Assembly (NCBI GenBank): GCA_021733705.1
Contig: JAIPKF010000106.1
Span: 1-5,705, forward strand
Origin: Chthoniobacterales bacterium
Lineage (GTDB): Bacteria; Verrucomicrobiota; Verrucomicrobiia; Chthoniobacterales; UBA6821
DNA: 5,705 nt
Direction: 5' to 3'
How positions within the stretch are numbered: the first letter of the stretch is position 1; every line of letters begins with the position of its first letter. Below the pieces are notes generated by a model. That model made no database searches and was not told the origin of the DNA. It saw nothing but the letters and a program-made list of their open reading frames with translations. Both the position numbers and the translations under genes were made by a program. Of the stretch, positions 1-5,297 are shown in pieces.

Positions 1-951
1 TCAGGCATTCAACCCTCTGGTGCTTTGCATCTAGGAAATTACTTCGGGATGATGGTTCCTGCTATCAAGCTGCAAGAACGAGGAGAGGCTTTTTACTTCA
101 TTGCGGACTATCATGCTTTAACAACACTGCATGATGCTCCTTTGTTACGCAAGAATGTGCGTGATGTAGCCATTGATTTTTTGGCTGCAGGGCTCGATCC
201 TAAAAAAAGTTGTTTTTTCCGACAAAGTGATATTGCTGGCATTGCAGAACTCTCTTGGATTTTAACAACGGTTGCACCAATGGGACTCTTAGAGCGGTGC
301 CATTCTTACAAAGACAAAATTGCTAAAGGCCTCGCTGCTTCTGTGGGGCTCTTTTCATATCCCATTTTGATGGCTGCTGATATTTTGATTTATGAAAGTG
401 ATCTGGTGCCTGTTGGTAAGGACCAAAAGCAGCATGTAGAAGTCGCTCGTGATTTAGCAGTGAAGATGAATGAAACTTATGGTCCTCTTTTTAAGCTTCC
501 AGAGCCAAAAATTCAGGAGGGATCAGCCCTGGTTCCTGGTATTGATGGAGCTAAAATGAGTAAGAGTTACGGAAATACAATCGAACTTTTTTTAGAAGAG
601 ACTGCAATGCGTAAAAAAGTGATGTCAATTAAGACCGATTCAACTCCGGTTGATGATTCCAAGTCTATTGAAGATTCAATCATTTTAGAACTCTATGGAC
701 ATGTTGCTTCTCCAGCTGATTATACAGCTATGAAAAATGCTTTTCTTTCGGGAGGGAGTGGCTATGGGTTTTTTAAAAAACAGCTCTTTGAAGCTATTTG
801 GGAATATTTAGCACCTCTTCGAGCAAGGCGGGAGGAGCTTCTTCGTGATCCCGGCTATGTCGAAGCAGTTTTAAAAGAAGGTGCGATAAAAGCCAATGCA
901 ATCGCAGATCATCTGCTCCAAAGGGTTCGCAAGGCAGTTGGGTTGCAGTAA
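1..951 (+). CDS. trpS: Tryptophanyl-tRNA synthetase, 5' end outside window
   Basis: This class Ic aminoacyl-tRNA synthetase charges tRNA(Trp) with tryptophan in the cytoplasm, using ATP. The reading frame is open from base 1, so the true start lies upstream; comparison with the usual N-terminus (about eight to ten residues before SGxQPSG) suggests only a few codons are missing. The 316 visible residues begin SGIQPSG. The HIGH-type signature follows as HLGN (window residues 10-13), and the KMSKS loop is intact as GAKMSKSYGN near residue 183. Family-typical stretches such as FIADYHALT, ILMAADIL and GKDQKQHVE, which shape the Trp and tRNA sites, are present. The total would be about 325 residues, close to the usual 330. 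A TTG at position 25 could be mistaken for a start, but it codes the Leu just before the HLGN motif, downstream of conserved SGIQPSG. An initiator tRNA gene follows 75 bases downstream on the same strand. Identification is firm. Confidence 0.97.
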   Translation, partial: SGIQPSGALHLGNYFGMMVPAIKLQERGEAFYFIADYHALTTLHDAPLLRKNVRDVAIDFLAAGLDPKKSCFFRQSDIAGIAELSWILTTVAPMGLLERCHSYKDKIAKGLAASVGLFSYPILMAADILIYESDLVPVGKDQKQHVEVARDLAVKMNETYGPLFKLPEPKIQEGSALVPGIDGAKMSKSYGNTIELFLEETAMRKKVMSIKTDSTPVDDSKSIEDSIILELYGHVASPADYTAMKNAFLSGGSGYGFFKKQLFEAIWEYLAPLRARREELLRDPGYVEAVLKEGAIKANAIADHLLQRVRKAVGLQ

Positions 952-983
952 AACATAAAAATCATAATTCAAGGTGATTTCAC

Positions 984-1012
984 TTGCAGCTAAATTTATT
1001 AGAGCATAGACT
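984..1012 (+). promoter_or_regulatory. Putative sigma-70-type promoter for tRNA-fMet
   Basis: TTGCAG (984-989) and TAGACT (1007-1012) are separated by 17 bases, and the tRNA begins 14 bases after the second hexamer. That leaves room for a start site near 1019 and a short 5' leader. The matches to TTGACA (3/6) and TATAAT (4/6) are only moderate, so this is a prediction from spacing and position. Cotranscription from trpS, 75 bases upstream, is also possible, since no terminator is visible between them. Confidence 0.4.
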
Positions 1013-1026
1013 CTACACCCTATTGA

Positions 1027-1103
<77 letters not shown>

Positions 1104-1140
1104 AGGACTCTTTATCCACATTGCTTCCATTAAGAGTTCT
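1104..1140 (+). terminator. Possible hairpin after tRNA-fMet
   Basis: Immediately after the CCA end, AGGACTCTT (1104-1112) can pair with AAGAGTTCT (1132-1140) over nine positions, including one G-U pair, with a 19-base loop. The G-U pairs only on the plus-strand transcript, which fits a role at the tRNA 3' end. No proper T tract follows, so it may be a processing or weak termination structure, or chance. It overlaps the last codons of the convergent gene. Confidence 0.25.
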
Positions 1141-2119
1141 CTATTACCCCGAAGCTTGTCCATTCTTGAGCATCTGTAATATGGCCTGATTGATTGAGAG
1201 ACCATTTATAGACTCCTCGTTCTTCATTTTTAATGAGTTTCTTAAACAAGTGAGGATTATCTCTTTTTTGTAATACACGTTCGCAGAGTCCTGCTGCACT
1301 GCAGCAAAAAAGTTTTCCATGTCCCTTCAAAGCACGTGGTTTGCCGATAAGACGCTCCCCGTTGGGTTGGGATGAAGTAGATCTCTTTTTAGAAAAAGCA
1401 AGATAGCAATAAGGAAGGCTTCGCAAATCGATGCCGAGCTCTCGTGAGGCTTCATGCCAGAATGAAGATTGAAAAATCCCTGTTGGGGGCTGTGCAAAAA
1501 AATGACACCAGTCTCGTGCTTGTTTTTCTTGAAACATGGGGCATCTATTTTCATGAGTGCAGGGAGCAATCAGGTGATAGCCGGCCTCTAAAAAAATCTT
1601 TCGCATGCTCCCTAATTTTCTGCTTAGTTCATGGGAGCCTGGCTCAACCCATATTACCTCTTGGGCACTGGTCGCATTATAGGCTAGTTCCAATAATTCT
1701 TTTTCACTGAGTTCACTTACGACATGGCTGATAAGGAGCAGGGTTGGGACTTTATGTTGTTCAGAAAAAGTGGAGATTGTGCATTGGTGTTCTTCTTGAA
1801 TTTTTTTTTGGGCAAAGGCGATGGCATGAGGTGATTGATCAAAAAATGCCACTTGTGAGATGCCACTCCAGGGAGCTACGGTCCGAGCTGCAATACCTGT
1901 GCCGCAGCCCCAATCAACGATCTGCTCCGTTTGAGGAAGCCAACCCACTTCTGATAAATCTTCAAGAACAGCATTCCATTTCCAACCAATACGAGCAGCA
2001 TAGGTATGATCGTAAAGTTCTAGATCACGTTGAGTATGCCAATAATTCTTAGAATGATTTTTTAAAAATCCCTCACGCAATTCTCGCAAGCGATTCCAAT
2101 CATGGGTGTTTAATTTCAT
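1130..2119 (-). CDS. Rsm22/METTL17-family small-subunit assembly protein (methyltransferase-like)
   Basis: A 329-residue protein of the Rsm22 family, whose mitochondrial members (Rsm22, METTL17) bind the small ribosomal subunit during assembly. An S-adenosylmethionine-binding fold is indicated by motif I, IVDWGCGTGIA (residues 67-77), and a following acidic strand end, FFDQS (92-96). The family signatures WVEPGSHE (157-164), APCTHENRCP (185-194) and DWCHFF (203-208) are all present. Cys187, Cys193 and Cys205, with Cys272 or Cys273 in the C-terminal KGHGKLFCC stretch, match the arrangement that binds a 4Fe-4S cluster in METTL17, so this protein probably carries a cluster too. The C-terminal part (residues 255-305) has the usual R-x-IGKPRALKGH...KRD pattern. 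Methyl transfer to rRNA is proposed for the family but not proven. The ATG start has no clear Shine-Dalgarno sequence. A decayed repeat element begins about 24 bases upstream of the start. The gene converges on the tRNA. Confidence 0.88.
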   Translation of the reverse strand: MKLNTHDWNRLRELREGFLKNHSKNYWHTQRDLELYDHTYAARIGWKWNAVLEDLSEVGWLPQTEQIVDWGCGTGIAARTVAPWSGISQVAFFDQSPHAIAFAQKKIQEEHQCTISTFSEQHKVPTLLLISHVVSELSEKELLELAYNATSAQEVIWVEPGSHELSRKLGSMRKIFLEAGYHLIAPCTHENRCPMFQEKQARDWCHFFAQPPTGIFQSSFWHEASRELGIDLRSLPYCYLAFSKKRSTSSQPNGERLIGKPRALKGHGKLFCCSAAGLCERVLQKRDNPHLFKKLIKNEERGVYKWSLNQSGHITDAQEWTSFGVIENS

Positions 2120-2142
2120 TTGATAGTTTAAATCTAGACTAG

Positions 2143-2186
2143 TCCGGATATTTCATTCTACTCTACTACGAAGACTGGGAAGCTAG
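2143..2186 (+). repeat. Left fragment of an older, interrupted MITE-like element
   Basis: TCCGGATATTTCAT (2143-2156) and the following bases to GGGAAGCTAG align without gaps to the first 44 positions of the intact element at 2187, with many substitutions. CTAG (2139-2142) directly precedes it, as at other ends of this family. The element is broken at CTAG (2183-2186), where a younger copy has inserted, and resumes at 2367. Its decay suggests it is older than the inserted copy. Confidence 0.7.
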
Positions 2187-2362
2187 CCCGCATATTTCAT
2201 ACCGATCACCTACGGAAGCCGGGAAGCCAGATGGATGCTACGTTGAGCTCGAAGTCTTCCTCGGACAGTATGTACTCATACAGCTGTCGTCAGACTTCAT
2301 CACTCGCCTTGCCCCATCAGCCTTCGCAGCCTCCTCGTTGCGATCCGTATGAAATATGCGGG
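2187..2362 (+). mobile_element. Intact 176-bp MITE-like inverted-repeat element, flanked by CTAG
   Basis: The ends are perfect-looking terminal inverted repeats: CCCGCATATTTCAT at 2187-2200 and its reverse complement at 2349-2362. Pairing extends to 21 bp (2187-2207 with 2342-2362) with a single mismatch. CTAG stands on both sides (2183-2186 and 2363-2366). Removing the element plus one CTAG restores GGGAAG-CTAG-ATGGATGC, which matches the uninterrupted family sequence GGGAAG-CCAG-ATGGATGC, so CTAG is a genuine target duplication. The core folds: GAAGTCT (2251-2257) pairs with AGACTTC (2292-2298), and inside it GACAGTATG (2264-2272) pairs with CATAC and TGTC (2277-2288) around a TACT loop with a three-base bulge. 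No coding potential is credible. It must have been moved by a transposase encoded elsewhere. A 4-bp YTAR target is used by IS5-type elements, which is only a hint to the parent. Confidence 0.8.
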
Positions 2363-2366
2363 CTAG

Positions 2367-2426
2367 ATGGATGCTACGTTGGACTCACATTTTATTTTGG
2401 TAGCAGCAACGCACAGAGCCCGGCTT
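2367..2426 (+). repeat. Right fragment of the older, interrupted MITE-like element
   Basis: After the inserted copy, ATGGATGCTACGTT (2367-2380) continues the older element. The next bases, CATTTTATTTTGG (2388-2400), resemble CATTTTGACTTGG in the element at 5093-5297. AGCAGCA followed by CCCGGCTTC (ending at 2426) resembles the right arm of that element. Beyond 2426 the similarity fades, although AAATATTCG may be a trace of the AAATATGCG end. The exact right boundary cannot be set. Confidence 0.5.
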
Positions 2427-2461
2427 CAAAATATTCGAATGCTTTTACACATTAGCTTTCG

Positions 2462-2490
2462 TTGTCTCCTCTTAACGATTACTATAAAAT
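2462..2490 (+). promoter_or_regulatory. Putative sigma-70-type promoter for the 2522 gene
   Basis: TTGTCT (2462-2467) and TAAAAT (2485-2490) lie 17 bases apart, each resembling the consensus hexamers, and TATAAA overlaps the second box at 2483-2488. A start site near 2497 would give a leader of about 25 bases before the ATG at 2522. The promoter sits just to the right of the repeat cluster, so it does not appear to be supplied by the elements. Confidence 0.45.
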
Positions 2491-2521
2491 ATTCAAACTA
2501 GAATAGTACCAGACTTATCTC

Positions 2522-3835
2522 ATGACAAACAAAGAGCCATTATTTTCTCTAGAGCATACTGACTTACACACACTCTTGATGCCCTCCTGGCTAAAAGAGA
2601 GCTCTCAGACTCCTCGTGCCAATCAAGAATATGAGGATCAAAAAAAATATGGAGAGAGAAGTTCGAAAAATATATCCCAAGGTCGACGAAATCATAGTCA
2701 AAAAAGCCGCTCCTTTGCTTTAAAAAGAGAAGTCAAGAGTACTCCTCCTTCGCCCTCTGTGGTCTTTCATGGCTGGAAAATCGAATTTATTCCTGAGCAA
2801 CGTGGGCTCGATGAAATAGCCAAACAAATTAAATCAGAAGGTAAAGCGTACCCTCTTTTTGAACTTGCTAGACTCATTCTTCAAAAACCAGAGCGTTATC
2901 ATCTGCGGTTTTTAAAACTACCCTCAACAACAAAAAATCCTTCCAGAATTTATCAATCTCTTTTAGATGAGGGGCTTTGGCTGAGCGAAAAAGAGCTTAT
3001 TGCACATGTTTTAAAAAATTATCGTGACCGATACTATAAAGTTGAAAAAATCGAAGTTGAGCCACCCAAAGGATCTTACACATCACTCGCTATTTGTGGA
3101 ATGAGCCAAACAATTCTTGGTCCCTCTAATCATCACGAATACCAAGCAAAAGTACGTCAACTTCATTCTGAACGTTTTTCGCATGTTCCTTTCGAAGTTT
3201 TCAAAAGCCGTATCACGATGGTTCGTGATGAAGCAATGATGGAACAGTGGAAAAAAGATCAGAGTCTACAAGAAATATTCACTCCATGTGCTCCCCTAGT
3301 AGAAAGTGAAGTAGAAAAATTAACTGGCTTTGCTCAAGCAGAAGACCATTTTAAAAAAGAATATGCATCTACAGTAATCAAGGAGATTTCTGAAGAAATC
3401 TTTCTACCAGCCGCTGCTGGAACGAATCTCTCAGACTATTCAATAAAGAGCGCTATTCAGCAAGCATTGCAAGAATTGAGACGTTTCCCGCTTCCTCTAT
3501 CTCATTTACTAGGACAGGAGCTGACGCATCGTGGATTACAAATTTTTAAAGCACACGAAAATATCGTTTATATTTCTGTAGCTCGTCCACGCTCTTTAAG
3601 TCAAGAGACCTCTCTCTCTCCATCACTCATAGCATTAATAAAGGCTATAGAGTCCCATCAAAAAAGTCCTCGTGCTGAACAATGGCAAGTCATGCTTCAA
3701 TCACGTCCTAGAAATAGCGATGAAACGGAAGAACAACATGAATCTGCTATTGCCAAAGATCTCTCCTGGCTGATTCATGAAGGATACATCATGAATTATG
3801 CACTTCGCGGATTTGCTGTAGCTAAAAAAGGATAA
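2522..3835 (+). CDS. Uncharacterised conserved protein, verrucomicrobial type
   Basis: A 437-residue soluble protein of unknown function. No signal peptide or membrane segment is visible. Residues 1-80 are low in order, rich in Ser, Lys, Arg and Gln, and contain a basic patch (GRRNHSQKSRS, 54-64), as in proteins with a flexible nucleic-acid-binding tail. From about 82 the sequence looks folded: FHGWKIEFIPEQRG (82-95), AYPLFELARLILQKPERY (109-126), VEPPKGSYTSLAICG (179-193), LGPSNHHEYQ (199-208) and RFSHVPFEVFKSRI (218-231). The segment RRFPLPLSHLLGQELTHRGLQIFK (320-343) and a C-terminal region (about 405-437) that could be a winged-helix-like fold follow. I recall similar proteins in Verrucomicrobiota, where they are common but unstudied; this is memory, not a search. 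A role in RNA or DNA binding is only a guess. The ATG has no Shine-Dalgarno sequence but sits at a sensible distance from a promoter. It converges on the acyltransferase gene. Confidence 0.85.
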   Translation: MTNKEPLFSLEHTDLHTLLMPSWLKESSQTPRANQEYEDQKKYGERSSKNISQGRRNHSQKSRSFALKREVKSTPPSPSVVFHGWKIEFIPEQRGLDEIAKQIKSEGKAYPLFELARLILQKPERYHLRFLKLPSTTKNPSRIYQSLLDEGLWLSEKELIAHVLKNYRDRYYKVEKIEVEPPKGSYTSLAICGMSQTILGPSNHHEYQAKVRQLHSERFSHVPFEVFKSRITMVRDEAMMEQWKKDQSLQEIFTPCAPLVESEVEKLTGFAQAEDHFKKEYASTVIKEISEEIFLPAAAGTNLSDYSIKSAIQQALQELRRFPLPLSHLLGQELTHRGLQIFKAHENIVYISVARPRSLSQETSLSPSLIALIKAIESHQKSPRAEQWQVMLQSRPRNSDETEEQHESAIAKDLSWLIHEGYIMNYALRGFAVAKKG

Positions 3836-3845
3836 CTTTCGTATT

Positions 3846-3905
3846 CCTTACCCCATCAGCCTTCGCGATCTCCTCGTTACCATCAGCATGAAATATCCGA
3901 GCTAG
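3846..3905 (+). repeat. Right-half remnant of the MITE-like element
   Basis: Sixty bases starting CCTTACCCCATCAG align gaplessly with the right end of the intact element (2307-2366), with about 50 identities, including ATGAAATAT and the terminal CTAG (3902-3905). The left half is absent. The remnant fills the gap between two convergent genes, starting 10 bases after the stop of the 2522-3835 gene. The last three bases of the acyltransferase gene (3902-3904) are part of this CTAG, so the stop codon TAG coincides with the element's flanking target site. It shows no T-tract terminator. Confidence 0.75.
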
Positions 3906-5065
3906 TGAGTCTCTTTCTTTTTATTAAATAATTTATTTGTAACTTGATTAAGTTGGGTTACCCAAAAGCGATTGAAAAAAAGGAGGGGAAGTGCTGCAAA
4001 AGGTGTTACTAGCAGCGATACAGCAAGTGCTGGAACTCTCCCATAATGAAGATAGACGAGGCATCCCAACGAGCAGATAACCACAATATGAATCAGGTAT
4101 ATAGGAAAGGAAAACTCTCCAAGCCACTTCCAGAAAGATCCTGAAAGAAAATGATGCCATGTAGGAACAACTTCGACGAGTCCAATGAGGAGGGCTGCCC
4201 CAAAAATATAAAAATAAGTGGTCATTTTTTGAGAGGGATCAATCCAGCTTATAGGCTCATAAATCCCTATTCTTTTGGAGGAGGTTCCCAACAAATAGAG
4301 AGATATCAAGAGCAGAAGAATAGTTATCAAATTTACCGAAAAGTGCTTATTTCGGGGTAAGAGAGCAGCCATGGCTACACCTACAGGAAAAGCAACAAGG
4401 TCAGGTTTTGTAAAATGAGCAATGAGGATAAGGCATCCCGTCAAATATAATACCGCAGAGTTAGAGATTTTCTTGGCTTCCCAAAAAATAGGAGCCATTC
4501 CAAAAACTATAAAACTCCCAATAAGCTCTAGCTGCATCGTCCAGAGACTGCTGTTATAAAAAGAATCACCTCGAAAAAAAGTAAAAAAAGAACCTTGTAG
4601 TAAGGCGCCGCAGAAGCTTATTGGAAAAGGTGTTTCGGCATTCCAGACAAATTTTGCTAGGAATGGAGTGTGGGCTATAGGCCCCACCTTTTGGAAAAAA
4701 TACCATCCGCATTTGAAAAAAAGATAAGAAATGAGCACGGTAATAAGCACTGGTCCCATGAGGCGGGGCCATCTTTTAAGCGCCCCCCGTGTTAGTAGTT
4801 TTGTATCTCCAGATAGAAAATAACGTCGGGTTAAAATATATCCTGAGAGGACAAAAAAAAGTGAAACTGCAGCTGTTCCATTGATTAAAAAAAAGAGAGG
4901 AGATCCTTGCCATGAACTGATTCCATCATGTTTTGTAACTACCCCCACATATTCGGGGAGGAAACCGAGGCAGCAGTGCCATAGCAGAACAGAGAGTGCA
5001 GCAATACCTCGTATCGCTTCGAGAGCAATATCCTTTTTCTTTTCGTGAGTGGTAGATGGAGTCAT
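3902..5065 (-). CDS. Acyltransferase family 3 (OafA-like) integral membrane protein
   Basis: A 387-residue inner-membrane protein of the acyltransferase-3 family, whose members transfer acetyl or other acyl groups to sugars of O-antigen, peptidoglycan, exopolysaccharide or other envelope targets. The signature R-x10-H is present: Arg19 and His30 in EAIRGIAALSVLLWH. FFVLSGYILTRRYF (70-83), SLWTMQLELIGSF (173-185) and FSFPIYLIHIVVI (318-330) are the other typical stretches. About ten hydrophobic segments span the chain, and the C-terminus ends in lysine-rich NKKKETH. The substrate cannot be told. The frame stays open upstream to an ATG at 5234-5236, but that extension lies in a repeat element; the ATG at 5063-5065, just before KKKDIALEAIRG, gives the normal family N-terminus and is chosen. 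It lacks a clear ribosome-binding site. The stop codon lies in the CTAG edge of a repeat remnant. It follows the Xer gene on the same strand, across the 5093-5297 element. Confidence 0.9.
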   Translation of the reverse strand: MTPSTTHEKKKDIALEAIRGIAALSVLLWHCCLGFLPEYVGVVTKHDGISSWQGSPLFFLINGTAAVSLFFVLSGYILTRRYFLSGDTKLLTRGALKRWPRLMGPVLITVLISYLFFKCGWYFFQKVGPIAHTPFLAKFVWNAETPFPISFCGALLQGSFFTFFRGDSFYNSSLWTMQLELIGSFIVFGMAPIFWEAKKISNSAVLYLTGCLILIAHFTKPDLVAFPVGVAMAALLPRNKHFSVNLITILLLLISLYLLGTSSKRIGIYEPISWIDPSQKMTTYFYIFGAALLIGLVEVVPTWHHFLSGSFWKWLGEFSFPIYLIHIVVICSLGCLVYLHYGRVPALAVSLLVTPFAALPLLFFNRFWVTQLNQVTNKLFNKKKETH

Positions 5066-5092
5066 TTTCAGATTTGATGTGAATGGGGCTGA

Positions 5093-5297
5093 CCTGGATA
5101 TTTCATGCCAATCACCTGTGGAGACCGGGAAGTCATATGGATACTGCGTTAGAATCCCATTTTGACTTGGACAGTATATACTCCTACAGCCCTGCGTCAA
5201 AATAATCGTCTGCCTTACCCCATCAGGTGTTCGCAAGCTGCAGCAGCATCCATCTGGCTACCCGGCTTCCGTAGGTGATCGGTATGAAATATGCGGG
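5093..5297 (+). mobile_element. Complete 205-bp MITE-like element with long inverted arms
   Basis: The left end, CCTGGATATTTCAT (5093-5106), and the right end, ATGAAATATGCGGG (5284-5297), are inverted repeats. Imperfect pairing continues for about 55 bases into the element. The right 53 bases (5245-5297) match the left end of the element at 2187-2239 in reverse complement with one difference. The middle shares GGACAGTAT and TACTC with that element and folds through ATTTTGAC (5159-5166) with GTCAAAAT (5196-5203), eight perfect pairs. CTGA (5089-5092) precedes it and TTAA (5298-5301) follows, the latter fitting YTAR. The stop codon TAA of the Xer gene is the first three bases of that TTAA. It lies between co-oriented genes, so in transcripts it would form a long intercistronic hairpin. 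It carries no gene; an open frame through it is accidental. Confidence 0.75.

Noticed and set aside
952..985. Weak inverted repeat AAATCA...TGATTT after trpS as a terminator
   Set aside because: The stem is six A/T-rich pairs with no following T run, too weak to call.
1444..2052. Two plus-strand open frames (1444-1710 and 1744-2052) and a minus-strand one at 1327-1569
   Set aside because: They are shadows of the Rsm22-family gene, which has clear family motifs in its own frame.
2231..2455. Open frame of 74 codons on the plus strand
   Set aside because: It lies entirely across the nested repeat elements, has no protein-like composition, and its sequence is explained by the inverted-repeat structure.
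3948..4772. Short open frames inside the acyltransferase gene on both strands
   Set aside because: They overlap a full-length membrane protein with recognised motifs and show no start signals or conserved motifs of their own.
2139..5297. CRISPR array or tandem repeat
   Set aside because: The repeats are dispersed, differ in orientation, are palindromic at their ends and have no regular spacers or cas genes nearby.
5245..5297. dif or attachment site next to the Xer gene
   Set aside because: The inverted repeat next to the recombinase belongs to the dispersed element family also found far from it, and no 28-bp dif-like pair of 11-bp arms was recognised.
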